Source: Anas platyrhynchos
Lineage: Eukaryota > Chordata > Aves > Anseriformes > Anatidae
Direction: 5' to 3'
NCBI RefSeq assembly: GCF_047663525.1
Contig: NC_092591.1
Location: forward strand, 31,405,001-31,469,000
Length of the DNA stretch: 64,000 nucleotides
Position 1 is the stretch's first letter, and every line of letters begins with the position of its first letter. A program made the translations under genes and the position numbers. Shown in pieces: positions 24,775-37,382 of the stretch. The notes below the pieces were generated by a model, which worked only from the letters and a program-made list of their open reading frames with translations, was not told where the DNA came from and did not search any database.

Positions 24775-27700
24775 CCCCAGTTCCTACAACTACACCACCA
24801 CAATCCCTACACCACCACAATCACAGCACCTCCACCACAAACCCTACAGCCACAGCACAGCTTTGCCAACAACCATGGTGCCACCAGCACCCAACGAAAC
24901 CCTTGTGCCAGGGACCTGCCCCATCCCTTTCTCACTGATGCAGATATTTCGGGTGACGACTACAGGAGCACCTTCCAGCGGGCACGGAGATGGAAGGCTG
25001 AATTTCTTCGTGCGGTTATTACGTATAACCCAGGGCAGCACAAATTCATGGTCCCGCGGATATTAAAGATGTTATCAGAGTAACACCGTGCTGCAGCCTG
25101 CTGTTCCTGTTCATCTCACGTTGCACTTTAATGAAAGTAATAAAAACAAGGTTTTGTGAAAGAAATAATTTCTGGAAATAATAGCTCCTGCTTGAGCTCT
25201 ATTACTCTTTCCCTTTAACCCCTCATGATTCAGCAGAAAAAACCTGGGCTGGTCAGGTGGAGTGTTGTAAAGACCTGAAATCCCCACTGGATTTCATTTT
25301 TTCTTTTTCTTTTGGTTTTCGTAAGCTCCTTTGGGTTTATCACCGTAACAGCTTCAGCTGCTCACATAATATCCTACAGTCTGCCTTCCCAGTCATTACC
25401 TTCTTGCCCTGAAATGTGCCAGTCCTGCAAACAACCCCCCAAATTGCACTAGTGTTTTTGTTATTGTCATTAAACCCTTCTGAAATTAAGAGATTGCTGC
25501 TGAAGGTAAAGCAGTAATAATGTCCTTTCCCATTTCCCCACAAATCCTTTTGCAGGGGCCAGAGGGAGGGCATAAATCCTAAATCATCAGTGAAACTGCT
25601 GACACTACCATACCCACCATGTAGGTTACTGGAATACAGTGGGGCTCTGGGGAAATGAACATGCATGTAGACTGATTTAAGTTCTTTTTATTTTCTAAAC
25701 GCTTTACTTTTCCTAAAATAACCTTGTAATTTGGTTTTACAGAGACACTTTGGGTCTGTTTGCTAACAGATCTCCAGCAGACGTGCCAGACAGGATGCTG
25801 ACGCTGTGACCGGTGACAAATGGCCTCACATCTGACACACAAACCAGAGCTTAGCAAGAAGCACAGATGACTTTCAGAGGCATTTTATCCTTATCTCTGT
25901 GGGGGGGGAAGTCTATTTCTCCCACGTGACATCAAAATGTGGAGTGAGAATCACCAGCTCCTCATAAAAACACACTCACAGCATCATCACTTGGAGCAGG
26001 ATCAAAGCCAACAGGTTGCAAGGACCCAGTGCTGTGGATGAGCAACTTGCTTGGTAATTAGGAAGCAATTCTTCATTACTAAAAGGCAGTGGAATTATTT
26101 TCATATGCCTCAAGTTTTCATTAAGCGTGGTGTTCCTGGAATAGCAAATCTTTTGATGTAACGAGTGCTCTTCATCCCCTGAGCAGAGGGGCTTGCAGGT
26201 GACTTGGACCATCAGCTCTGGGTCTGGAATTGTGGCCTGAAGGATGGTGCAGGGCTCTGGAAGCACTCTGCAGTGTGAAATCTCTCACAACCTCACTCTT
26301 TGCTGGCTGAAGGCTGGACAGCTTCCAGGAGTCTGAAATGGTTATTTTAGAGAGCAAACCATTCATAGGACTTGCCATGATAGAGAGGGTGTAAAGAACC
26401 ACTGGCTTTTGGTTGAGATCGCAGTATTTTAGTTGGAGATGGACTCTGCCTAAGGCAAGGAAGATATTAATGATAAAATTAATGGCAAAATCATGAGCTC
26501 CAGGCTTTTGCGTTTTAATTTCTCCATCCCACAGTAATTGCAGTGAACCTGTGGGCTGGTTACTTTTCATAGAATTGTAGAGTGGTTTGGGCTGGAAGGG
26601 ACCTTCAAGACCAGCTGGTTCCAACCCCCTGCCATGGGCAGGGACACCTCCCACCAGACCAGGTTGCCCAAAGCCCCATCCAACCTGGCCTTGAACACCT
26701 CCAGGGATGGGGCCTGTGCCAGTGCCTCACCACCCTCTGAGTGAAGGATTTCTTCCTAACGCCTTAGCTAAAGCTCCCCTCTTTCAGTCTTGGGAGCTGC
26801 AGAAAGAAGGGAGTGTTACCAGAAAAAGTCACTGATGTCAGATGGGGAAAAGCAGAGCTCTTCATGTGCCACTCTTGTAACAGTGCAATGATCTATGGCA
26901 GAGTCAAGCGACCTTTTGCTTTATTTTCCACATATTATTGCTGCCCATGTCCAACCATGACTTTAAGTAGACAGGTCGGAGCCAGCGCCAAGGGGCGATA
27001 ATTGCTTTCTGATGATGGATGGTACCGCTGGGCTGTACTGCACTGCATTTTATGGCTTGCTCTCACGCCACTGCCATGCAGAGTGCTTGGGCTGCCTCCC
27101 AGATTTCAGTATCTCGACAGGAAATTCAATACCAAAATACTGTGTGCAGGCTCTGTTTTTCTTTTTCCTCTCTTTTATTCCCTGCCCCCCCAAGAAAGAG
27201 CCTTGCGAGAGCCAAAGCAGGCAGCGAGAGCAAGCACCTGGCAGCACGCCACGCTGCAAGAGCCCTGGATGTTTTTTTTTTTCCTTCTTTTTTTCTCTTT
27301 AATTTGCAGAGAGATGCAAGGGTCTGGATTTCATCTCTGGGCATCTTCCCATGGCCAGTGGGACGAGAACACACTCACAGCAGAGACTGCCTGGTCCGGG
27401 TCACCGGATGGGTGGTGGATTTGGGAGCTCCTGTAGGAAGCAAACACAACCGAGTTGAAGTTAGCAGGAGAAAGCACTTCCTTTTCATTCACTGGGTAAT
27501 GGAGGCAAAATTATGCTTCAGTTTCTCATGTTAGAAGCCAAATGCATGTTTACACCAGAAAATAAGTGTTAGGAACAAACATTTGGCCTGTTCTGACACC
27601 AGGGAATTTGGGAAGACCATTCTGGGCATGCAGGTGATCTGAATGAGCAGGGGTTTAACCTATGGGGTGAGGTATCCACATACAGCTCAAAATGAATACA

Positions 27701-28310
27701 TCAGGATATTTGGGGCACACTTCAGGAATATGACAACATCAACGTCCATTAGTTTGTCTTGTTGTTTCTTTGCTTTTGTCAGGCCCAAACCAACAGACAT
27801 GATAGGAACAGCAAAAAATGGTTCTTTCAGAGTATTCCCTTTAGACTAGTGAGCAGAAATGTGTATTTTTCTCTCTCAATCCCTGCCAGAGTTAATCAGT
27901 AACCTGTGGCAGCGCAGATAAACTGGCCCCAGGTCAGGCAGGAAGGACACAATGTGCCACAGCCTGAGCTCGGCCACATGGGAACATCCTTCTGCCTCCT
28001 CCTGAAGCCTTATTTCTGTAGATCAGTAAGAAAAGTAGGAGTTGATTGTAGCTGCTGATGAGGTGCATGGGAAGATTTCTGTGCAAGTTTTGAGGTTATA
28101 GAAATATTTGTTATTTGCAGAAATGTTCATTGTTTTACTTGTAGCTAGAGCAGGTGTTGAGGAAGGAATTCCTCCATCAGCTCCCACATAGGAAGCACTG
28201 ATGCTCTGGACTTGAGATATGAGCTGCCCCTGAAATTTTGAAGGCATTTAAACCATCACATTTCCAGATAAAAGCTGCAGGGTCCTGGGCTCACCGCTGC
28301 CTGGTTCCTG
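24775..28310. other. RMDN3-GCHFR intergenic DNA
   Basis: This interval holds one CR1 copy at about 26564-26790 and otherwise unique-looking sequence. Overlapping open frames at 27002-27534 on the plus strand have no recognisable motif. No gene is supported. Confidence 0.6.
26564..26790 (-). mobile_element. CR1 LINE 3' fragment, minus orientation
   Basis: It begins with the reverse complement of the CR1 terminus (CATAGAATTGTAGAGTGGTT), then TGGGCTGGAAGGGACCTTCA, CCCCCTGCCATGGGCAGGGA, CCTGGCCTTGAACACCTCCA, AGTGAAGGATTTCTTCCTAA and ends near CTCCCCTCTTTCAG. Confidence 0.93.
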
Positions 28311-28316
28311 GTCCTT

Positions 28317-28842
28317 TGTCTCCCCACCCTTCATCTCCCTGTCCACTGTCTCCTGCTCCAGCACCTCTTGAGCCATCACCTCGTCTTTCAATTCCTGTCC
28401 TCCATCTCCCTGTCCATCATCTTCTTATCCATTATCCCCCTGTCCATCACCTCCCAGTCCATTGCCTCAGTATCCAATGTCTACCGGTCCACAGCTTCCA
28501 GGGTTATCATCTCCCTGTCCATTGACTCCTGCTCCATCACCCCTAGATTCATCATCTCCTGTCCTTCATCTCCCTGTCCATCACCTCGCTGTTCATTGTC
28601 TGGGTCCAGTGTCTCCTGATCCACTGCCTCCTGGGCTATCATCTCTCATCCTTCAACTCCAGGTCCTTCATCTCCTCGTCCATCATCTCCTGCTTGATCA
28701 CCCCTAGAGCCATCACGTCCTGTCCTTCACCTCCTCTCCTTCATCTCCCCATCCATTATCTCCCCATCCACCACCTCCCTGCCCTTCGTCTCCCTACCCA
28801 TCACCTTCCTCTCCATCACCCATCTCCTTCTACCTCCTCGTC
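28317..28842 (+). repeat. Pyrimidine-rich minisatellite (CCATCACCTCCTG-like, 14-16 bp units)
   Basis: More than 30 diverged units of the form (T)CCATCAYCTCCYTGT, with variants such as TCCTTCATCTCCCTG and TCCATTGCCTCAG. All three plus frames stay largely open because the units lack stops, giving spurious Pro/Ser/Ile/His-rich frames. It ends about 45 bp before the GCHFR GC island. Confidence 0.9.
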
Positions 28843-28879
28843 CTTTTTTTTTCTGGGGGGGTACGGAGAGCAAACCTAG

Positions 28880-29200
28880 GACCCTTGCGGAACCCTTACG
28901 GTTTCTTGAACCACCCGGGCCACCTCGGGAGCCCCCCGGGGAGCTCCCCTTCGGGGAGGGATCTGCGCGGCGGCCGCGTCCTTCCCCGCGGGCGGAGCGG
29001 GGGCGGCGGCGGGGCGGGACGGGAGCGGCCGCCCCCGGCCACAGCCCCCGGGGGTGGTGGCGACGGCGGTGGTGGGGTCGGGAGCATGCCGTACCTGCTG
29101 GTCAGCACGCAGATCCGCATGGTGAGTCCGCCCCGCCGCTGCCCTGCTCCCCCCGGGGGCTGCGGGGCTCGGGGGGAGTGCCTGGGGAGAGGGGAGACAG
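28880..29200 (+). promoter_or_regulatory. GCHFR: GCHFR CpG-island promoter
   Basis: A dense GC/CpG block surrounds GCHFR exon 1, with GGGGCGG/GGGCGGAGC-like Sp1-type boxes around 28990-29030 and no TATA box. The 5' UTR start cannot be placed from sequence alone. Confidence 0.75.
29086..29121 (+). CDS. GCHFR: GCHFR coding exon 1
   Basis: Twelve codons, MPYLLVSTQIRM, end at a consensus donor ATG|GTGAGT. It is the first ATG in the GC island. Confidence 0.95.
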
Positions 29201-32200
29201 AGAGGGGGGCGGTGGAGATGGGGGAGATGGAGTGATGGGAATGGGGGCGATGGAAATGGGGGTGATGGAGACGGAGGAGATGGAGATGGGGTGATGGAAA
29301 TGGGGGGGAGATGGAAATGGGGGGCTCCTCCCAGGCACCGTGCTGCTGCCCGCAGCATCGCCCTGCACCTGCTGCTGGGGGGCTTGTGGGGGCTGCCCCA
29401 AGGGGCTGGGGTTGCTGCTGGGTGAACAGGGCTGTGGGCAGCCACCCTCGCTTTCCTCCCTTCGTCCTGACCCTTTGCCTGGGTGAGGTGGGAGCAGGAG
29501 AGCACCCTGCTGCTCTGCTCCCCTCAAACAGTGAGCAAGAAAGCTTGGGAAACTTGTTGCAGGAGCCTGTGAAAAGTCAAAGAAAGTAATCCACGTGTGC
29601 TCACTGTAGGTTTTTTCTCTTCCCCAAAAAGCCCCGCTGGCTGTGCCACGGTGGAAAACACAGCCACAGCCAAAGGGCAGGGTGTTACTGGCACCAGGGT
29701 GGCTGCACAGCACCCAAAGCCACGGCAGGGACTGCAGCTGAGACCCGTTGTTCCCCTAAAAAGGCACAGAGGAAACCTTGCTTCCTAGTGATTGCTGCCC
29801 CACTGGCAAGCAGCATGTCCTGCCGGCCCACAGGAGCAGGCAGATGTCTAGAGGGTTCGTTTTTTGTTTTCCCAAGGGGAACGATATCAAACACTGTCTG
29901 AAGGCCAAAGTGCGATGTTGCGGTTTTGCAACGGGAAGGGTGCGATGGGGAAAAGAGCAAACCAATGAGCTGGCAGGAGTCTGGTGAGAGATGCAGTCTG
30001 TCCGAGGAGTTTTTGTTGCACCAAAACATCTCTGTCTGCAGCGATATTTGGTGTCACACCACGGACACATTTTGTAGCGTTTCAGGGAAACGTACACAGC
30101 AGGGTGGACTGAAATACCTACAGGTTAACGCACTTTGCCCCGCAGACTTGGGAAACTCTGCTCTTTAGCAGCGCAAAGCAAACATTCACAGCCTGAAACC
30201 TGGCATCCAGCCACGGCTGGAAAGGGTCTGTGCTGGCAGAGCAGGGCGGGGATGGATGTTGCTGTCTTTTGCTGGCAGCAGCTGGGGTGGTGACAGGGAC
30301 ACCAAATACCGATTCCCTACTGTTGTTGCTGTCAGGGTGCCTGGCTGTTTTACTGCCTACAGACCCTGTCCTGTACCAGGGCTGAGCTTCCTCCAAGGGG
30401 TGATGGAGAGGGGTCAGAAAGGAGCTGGGTGATGCTTAAGTTGCTTTGGGTGCTACTCAGGGATGAGCAGCCCTCCACACGTTACAAATTACTGATAATT
30501 AATGTAGGTTGATGATGGCAGTGCCAGCAGGTGGGGACATTCTTCAGAAAGTTTTAACTTGCAAACTTTTGCGTGTAGTGTTAAAAGAGAGAGTTAAAAG
30601 GGAGTACTAGCTCCACCTATTAGAATCAATTAAAAACCCTAAGTTTTTGTTGTTGTTGAAGGCTGTGGTCTTTGTTTTTTCTGGCTTTGGTGTTGTGGGG
30701 TGGCTGGATGCTCCCCATCAGTGTGGGGACAGTCCAGAGGCAGGCAGTTATTCTGGAGGTCACGCTGGAGCTATACTTCTCCACTACAGCCTGTTACTTG
30801 GTTCTGGAAATTGTCCAGACCAGGAATATCTCACAAAATAACACCTCTGGAGCGCTGAGTGACAACGTCCCTGTCCCCTTCATGTGACATGTGTGAAAGC
30901 CACCTGGTGGCTTTGATGGGGCGATGACTCACGGCTGCAGCCCGCTGCTCCAACAGAGCGTGACTGCCCTGCCTCATCCCATGGGTGTTCCTCTGCCTGA
31001 ACCACCCCACAGCACCTCCTCGTCCCCATCTTCTCACCCTTCCTCGCTAGTAGAGCAGTTCCAAAGCCGTCCTCTGCCAGCACAGGCAGACAGCCTCAAA
31101 CTGGCCTGGGGACTCATTTCAAAACAGATTTGCTGGTTTTGTGTGATGAGGCCACGAGTCCCATCCCACTGCTGCCCTACAGACTTCCCAGAGCTGGATC
31201 CCAGGGAGCAGAGGCACCGTGAGCTCAGCCAGCAGGTGGCTCTCCAGGAGCAAAGCCACCAAAGTCTCCTCCTGGGACACGTGGGCGGCTCTGTCCTGAG
31301 CTGAGACACCTTGCCTCTGCTCCTGCAGGCAAAGGAACCTACATCAGTGCTCTTAAGGGTGGTACTGGAAACCTCGTTTTCCCGAGGACACAATTCCCTT
31401 CCTGGTACCACTCACCGTCCCGAGGAGCGGGGAGGGTTGACCACGTGGCTGCACATTGCTCACTGGCTCTGCTGCCTTTCCCTGCAGGAGGTTGGCCCCA
31501 CCATGGTGGGAGATGAGCATTCGGATCCCAGCCTGATGCGCTACCTGGGGGCCACCAAGAGGAACATGCTGGGGAACCACTTGTAAGTGCATTTCCATGA
31601 TGGTTCAGGCTCTCTCCTCTCCAGATTTACCCAAGGGCATCGCTCCTCGTATTCACCACAGCACCTTCCAGCTGCACACCCACTTTTAATCCCAGCACTA
31701 ATTCGATGCTGGAGGGGCACACACGTGTCCTTGGCCCTGCCTCTTAGTGCTCACCCAAGGAAATGCTTCCTGACACATCAGGAGGTGATGCTTTTTCTTT
31801 TTTTTTTCTCCTCACTGTGACCCCGTTTTAGCTCCTGACCCACCTTCTCCCCATCCTTACATGCTTGGGATGCTTCTGGTTGCTACCTGACACATGCCCT
31901 GGCTGAAATAAAACAGGCACAGTGAGCACTTGAATCTTTCTGCATAACTATCTGCCTTTATCCCATCCCTAGCTCTCAAAGACAAACCTCTGTCTTGTTA
32001 CCATTTCCAGCCCCAAGATGCTCAGGAGCAAATCGAGTCAATCCCTCCTCCTGCACAGCCTTGCTCCGGCCTGTTTTGGTGCCAAATGACCCCAGATGCT
32101 CATCCACAGCCTGTCCTGCCCACTCCCCACCCTAGCTTGAGTTTTCTCCCCGTTATTGAGCACCCGAGCCAGCCCCTCTTGACAGCCCCAGATGCCTTTC

Positions 32201-35200
32201 CTTGGGCAGCTGAGCCCCAGGGTTAGAGCTGCTCCATGTCCCCACCCTGTGCATTCCTAAACCATACATATCTGACACTTCCCTGCATCCCCACGTCTCT
32301 CTCTGCCCACACCAAGTTTGACAACAGCTTTCAGGAGGGTGCAACTTGGAAATGCTGCCATCCTATTCCTTACATCTTGGCCCACTTCCCCCCCCCATTT
32401 GGTATCTCAACTTCTTGTTTTTCTCCAAGACTAAGCAAAACAACCCCCCTCCCAAATGCAAATTAAAACAGAGGGGAACAGTCAGATTTCTGCTCAAGCT
32501 TGCCCACTCGCGCCACAGCACAGAGGAGGAGTAGGAGGAAAACCAGGCGTGAAGCAGAAGGGGCTTCTTGGTCCCAGAATGTTCTCAGACTGCCGCCGGC
32601 AGGGCTGGGAAGACCCACCCCCTCAGCACCAGGCTGGCAAGCATCGAGGTCCAGCTCCTCCACTGCTGCAGCACCAAAAACCTAGAAGATTAAAGAGCAG
32701 GAAAAAGAATCAAATAAAAATCAAAGGCTGTCTGGTGAAGAGAAACCCTCCTGAATGCAAACTCGGGCCACCTGCCTCTGCAGGAGGGCTGATCCTGACC
32801 TCTCCAATTGCTCCTTTCCATCGCTTGCAGCTCTGGGGTGGGTTTGCAGGGCTGAGCCATCTCCATGCTGCTATTCCCAACCCCGTGGGTGGCGAGGAGA
32901 TTGGCAGCAGTGTCAGCTTCATGCTGTTGCCTGTGAAGCCGAGCCCAGAAGCAGGCAGGGAGTTATGCAATAGGAGAAAGGAGACCCGAGGGGAAAAACA
33001 GAAGAGGCTTCAAGGAGGACAAAGTGCTCCTGAGATGGAGGCGACTCTAAGATTTGGGTAAGGGAACAGCAAAGAAAGGCAAAATGCCCCCCACGCTGCC
33101 TGCCCCAAAAGCCAGGGAGGAGATGCAGAGTTGGAAGGAACAGGAGTGCCAGACTTTGCTTCTTTTGGGGAATTTTTTATTGAATCTCCTCTGCTGCAGC
33201 CTCCATCTGTGGCCTGGTAGGTATTTTGGGCTCTTTCTTGCCCCACCTGCTTCTTGTCACAGCTTGTGTCATACCCAGGGTCACCCCACTGCTTCCCTGC
33301 AGCACATCTTCCCCGGGTGCGCTTGAGCAACAGGGGGTGGAGAAAACAACCCGGCAGGAATGTGGCTGCTGACACCCCGAGAGGCGCAGCGACATGCCAG
33401 CGGGGTGAGCCCCATCCACCCTTCTGCCAAAAAAAACAATAAACGGCCAGGAAGGAAGGAAAGCACCGCAGCCAAGCAAGATTCTCCCTCTGCCTGGCTT
33501 CAGGGCTGCACTAGCAGTAAGCCTGGCAGTAGGATGCCACAAATCCTGCCCTTTCCATAGCACTGTGAGTCCCAAAACCTTAAACATGACCTAAGGAGCT
33601 CAGAGGGAGCCTGAAAGAAAAGCTCTAAGCAGCACAGACCAGCTGGAGCACTGTAATACACAGATGTAGTGCTTAATTGCCTCTAATAAAGGGGAGCATG
33701 AATTCTGTTATGCAGTTCTGCACCAGCTCCCGCAAATGGCACATTGTTAAGCTGCATCAGCTGCCAGCACGTATTGTCAGTCCCTTATCTGACGTGCAGG
33801 GGCAAAACCCCACAGGAATCTGGGTCAGGGAAGAGCCAGGCTCTGCCCAAGCCCGTGTGGGGTCAAGAAACCAAAAGCTGACCTTTGGCTGCTGCAGAAC
33901 AGGGGCTTCTTGGGCAACCTGCATGCCCAGGTGGACGTGCATGTGTGGATGATCAGTCGGCGATGTCCTCCTGTAATTATAAGTGCCTCCTGTAATTATA
34001 AGGGTTCTTAATCAGTACTGCTGGGCCTGAAATGAAAGCTGACGCTTGCTTGTCAGATTGTGGGAGCTGAGGTCCAAGGCAGCCACTAGAGCCCTAACGT
34101 ACCTGTTTCCCAGGGGCACAGTCAAAACCCATCCCCAAGGAAGCTAAAAGGACTGCTGTGCGTATCACCAGGAGATCGCTCCATCACTACTTTCTATTTA
34201 AAAGTCATTCCAAAACAGGCTAGAAATCCCCACGTTTGGAGGATACTCCTGTTCCGGCTCAATCCCATCCCCACGCACCACTCACTTGTCTAGTTTTCGT
34301 ACATCTGGGAGGCAAGGCAGCTAGGGTCGTGTACTTACAATGTGCAAGTGCAGAAGTCCTCTCCCATCTGAGGCGACTTCTCTGTTCCCTGCTGGCTCTC
34401 AGCTGGGAGGAAAGGCTTTACAAATGTTCCCAGCCACTCCATCCTGATTCAGACGGAGAGGGCGGTGTGCTCGATACACGTTGTGTGTGATCTTTTGTTT
34501 CATTCAACGCAGAGTTGTGTTTAAGGCCCTAGGCAACTCAGCTTGTCTTCTGCTTTTAGCTCAGCCAGTCAGTTTTTTAGGCTCCTACAAATAGCAAACA
34601 ATCCCTGCCTCAGCTCCTTCTGCATCATGGCAATAATATTTACCAACTTGAACATGTGAATCCGAAGGGTATGTAGCAAGCCTCTTAGAGAAAGCATCAA
34701 GTTCAAAGACACTTATAATAATACATATTATCTTTACACCACATCTATAATTACAGCAAAGTATAGTCTGTCTTGAGAAACTGAAAAAAACTTTCACATC
34801 TTAGTGTCATTTTAGGCTTTAAAAAGTATTCACCACTATTAATGTTTTGCAACCTTAGAAACTTTGCAAATGCTTTTTCGTCTTTTTTATTGTTACTGGT
34901 ATGAAAGTCAGGACAGGCTTTGTTATGATGCCCAAGCAAGATCACCGAAGATCCCATAGCCCATCATTAGCAGCTTATCTGGCACAGTGAGTCATCTAAG
35001 AAATGAACAATTATGAAGCTCATCCCATCTGCTTGAATAAATACTTCAGCCCAAATGGCTGCGTTAGAGGAACGGAAAGGAAAGGCTGCCGAAGCTAGTG
35101 CTGAAGGTTACACTTGCCGTTTTGGCTCTGCTGCTTCCCAAGCTCATTCAGCACGTTGTGTGTCTGTATTGTGCTGTTCTTCCTCTCCACAACCACCACC

Positions 35201-36318
35201 TAATTTCCTTGATGGTGGGAGCATTCTCACAGCCCTCAGGTCTTCTGCTGAGCCTGAAGGACCAGGTGGAGCCAAGGTTAGTTCCTGTTCCAAATGCACA
35301 GAGCTGGCAGAAACTGTAAAGGAGCAAAAGCAAGGCAAAGATCCCAAGTATCGGTTCTCAGACATCCACAGGCATACAACCACTGTGAATTGCAAGGGTA
35401 GAGGATCCTGTGCTCCATCTTATTGGCAGCTGTGCTGAGGACAGAGGAATTCTGTTTTTCTGAATGCCTAACGCCTTGCTAAAGGCAGCATTTTTGTCTC
35501 CCAACCCCCAAATTTTGAGCACAGGCTCACAAAAGCCCCTGACTCACAGACATGCTTTGACGTACATAAAATATTGGCCTCCCATTACTTTGAAACACCT
35601 GAATCAGTCTGTAAAAAGCTTCCAGAACAGCCCAGCCATGTAAACAGAGGCCCAGCTGCCAGCAACAGCAAACAGGGCCTGGTAACAGGGAGGTATTGTG
35701 CCCAGCAAGTTGTTAGTTCGGTCTGCTACTTGCAGGAACATGGGAACAGCTATGCTCTCAAAGCAAAGAAAAAGCCCTAGCTGGTGTGTGCTGTTACAAC
35801 ACTGTTTGAAGCTGCTGTCCTACATTTTTTCCTGCTTTGCAGAGACTACCCTATTTTTCCATGAATTCTGAGCTATGCATACTTGCAAACTCCTGCCGCT
35901 GCAGTTTCAGCCCAGTTAACCATCAACCATCATAGCTTTGTACAACTGATCCCCAAACCACACTTCAATTTAAAGCTGAATTCCATTCCAGGCAGGCTTT
36001 TTCCTTGGTTTAGAAGCTGTGGGTTTTGTCTTTCCCCATCTGGTTAACCAAGATGTTGCAACACAGAGGCAGTATGCCAGCTGCGGTCAATGCAGTGTTT
36101 TATACCAGTTTATTAGCAATGCAGACTCAGTGCCACAAGGAAATTCTTTTCTCTTCCTTCTCCACCTCATCTTTCTCCTTTTTCCTGCTTGCAGCTGGGA
36201 GTACTACGTGGACGATGCACCACGGATAGTCCTGGACAAGCTGGAGAGGTATGGTTACCGCGTGGTCAGCATGACAGGCGTGGGCCAGACGTTGGTGTGG
36301 TGCCTCCACAAGGAGTAG
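29086..36318 (+). CDS. GCHFR: GCHFR / GFRP, GTP cyclohydrolase I feedback regulatory protein (complete)
   Basis: GFRP is a small protein that forms pentamers and binds both faces of GTP cyclohydrolase I. It mediates feedback inhibition by tetrahydrobiopterin and stimulation by phenylalanine, so it sets the rate of BH4 synthesis. Coding exons are 29086-29121, 31488-31582 and 36195-36318. Phases agree and the total is 84 codons, the usual family length. Family hallmarks are MPYLLVSTQIRM, EVGPTMVGDE, EYYVDDAPRIVLDKLER and the C-terminus GVGQTLVWCLHKE. Compared with the human protein as I recall it, one visible change is Trp for Tyr just before EYYVDD. Introns are about 2.4 and 4.6 kb. A polyadenylation signal AATAAA at 37071 predicts a 3' UTR of roughly 0.77 kb. 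Identity is very secure. Confidence 0.97.
29211..29323 (+). repeat. Purine-rich GATGG array in GCHFR intron 1
   Basis: Repeats of GGAGATGG, GGTGATGG, GGAAATGGGGG and close variants. It is the reverse-complement theme of the CCATCACC/CCATCTCC minisatellite on the other side of exon 1. Confidence 0.85.
29324..31487. other. GCHFR intron 1, remainder
   Basis: About 2.2 kb of moderately GC-rich DNA with no clear repeat, exon or RNA gene. Open frames here are not supported by any motif. Confidence 0.65.
31488..31582 (+). CDS. GCHFR: GCHFR coding exon 2
   Basis: The acceptor TTTCCCTGCAG| and donor CACTT|GTAAGT bound 95 nt encoding EVGPTMVGDEHSDPSLMRYL and the following conserved LGNH segment. It ends with a split Phe codon. 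Confidence 0.96.
31583..36194. other. GCHFR intron 2
   Basis: About 4.6 kb with no recognised element. Several long open frames (for example 32456-33061 plus) sit in GC-rich stretches and show no family motif. A 20-bp tandem duplication, CCTCCTGTAATTATAAG and its repeat, lies at about 33967-34002. Confidence 0.65.
36195..36318 (+). CDS. GCHFR: GCHFR coding exon 3 and stop
   Basis: The acceptor TGCTTGCAG| follows a long pyrimidine tract. The exon completes Phe, encodes WEYYVDDAPRIVLDKLERYG through to CLHKE and stops with TAG at 36316-36318. Confidence 0.97.
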
Positions 36319-37095
36319 CGAAGAGACTTCTGCACTCCATCTGGGGAAGGACCCTGCTGGCAATCACCTCACACAGGACTTAAAGCAAGCTTTTCTCCTT
36401 GAGTTATTTGTTTCTGTTCCAGATGCTCAGGTGTGGGGGGAGGAGTGTTGTAGGGGCAAGTCTTCACCTAATGGAAACTCACCATCCCTGCCATTTCATA
36501 AGGCCTGGGGGGAGGAAGCTATCCCAGCCCAGACTGTATCAGGCACGCACAACAGATGGCTTTAACTCCACATTCATCCAAATGGCAGTCTGGCAAATAC
36601 CATCTTTTTACATTTTAATAATCTATTTAGCATGCATTGGAAGGAGCTCAAATAGCAGACTTGCCTGTCTGTTCCTCAGGGCTGTCCTGGAGGTACATGC
36701 TAAATGGGAGCTCAGAATATGCCTCCTCCCAGACCTAGGGGGGCAGGGATGGGAGGTCAAGCACAGATGGCATACTGCCTCATCCCCAAAACGAAAGCAG
36801 GAACTGCTAATCTCACACTGTGCTCTTCGAGAACCCCTCCACTCAGCAGCAAGGCCAATTTCCATCCCATACTGGATCATGGCTATCAGCATCAGACTTT
36901 CAGTCCGAAGAGTGCCATTCAAGCATAACATGGTGGTTCCTGAAATACCTTAGATCAGCACAGAAAGGTTTTGTGAACATTTCAGGTATTGGCTCTGTAA
37001 ACATAGCAGCAGCAGTTGCAATGCTGGATTGTCTGGGACTGGGCATCAATTCTGCTGTAAAGGTAACCCCAATAAAATATTTCTCTGAAGAGACC
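36319..37095 (+). other. GCHFR: GCHFR 3' UTR (predicted)
   Basis: The region runs from the stop codon to just past AATAAA at 37071-37076. The 184-codon open frame at 36399-36953 lies entirely within it and is not family-like, so it is treated as UTR. Confidence 0.6.
37071..37076 (+). terminator. GCHFR: Polyadenylation signal AATAAA for GCHFR
   Basis: A canonical hexamer about 750 bp after the GCHFR stop, followed by TG-rich sequence (GTCTTTGTGTGGTTTGTTC), as expected for a downstream element. Confidence 0.65.
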
Positions 37096-37376
37096 TACGT
37101 CTTTGTGTGGTTTGTTCTGAGGCGCCCAAAGCCTGCTGGATTCACAGCTCCCAAGCAAGCTTTCAGGAATTATAGAGCTCCAGGTTTTGAAAGGTTTGGT
37201 TTTCGTTCAGATAACATGTCTCAAAATCCTGTCCTCTGACTGAGCAGCTACTCTGAGTACGCAAACTGACAGGGTAACACTTACTCTGAAGCTTATGCAG
37301 CCATCTTTCCCTGTTCTCTGGAAAGCACTGCAGTCATGTGCAGTCTGTATTCCTACAACAGTTTTAAAAAAGGATG

Positions 37377-37382
37377 TTTATT
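37377..37382 (-). terminator. DNAJC17: Polyadenylation signal AATAAA for DNAJC17
   Basis: TTTATT on the plus strand is AATAAA on the minus strand, about 70 bp after the DNAJC17 stop. It predicts a very short 3' UTR ending about 250 bp from the GCHFR end, tail to tail. Confidence 0.6.

Noticed and set aside
24395-24820. 141-codon minus frame of Arg/Cys/Phe/Tyr repeats
   Set aside because: It is simply the translation of the CCTAAA/CCTACA array.
26172-26654. 160-codon minus frame
   Set aside because: Its N-terminal part is a CR1 tail and the rest has no motif.
28238-28879. Plus frames with His/Pro/Ser/Ile repeats
   Set aside because: They are translations of the pyrimidine-rich minisatellite, open in several frames at once.
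28876-29713. Two ~200-codon minus frames antisense to GCHFR exon 1
   Set aside because: Both lie in the GC island and the GATGG array and contain Pro/Ser runs without motifs.
32456-33061. 201-codon plus frame in GCHFR intron 2
   Set aside because: GC-rich intron sequence, overlapping frames on the other strand, no recognisable domain.
36399-36953. 184-codon plus frame after GCHFR
   Set aside because: It falls within the predicted GCHFR 3' UTR and shows no family resemblance.
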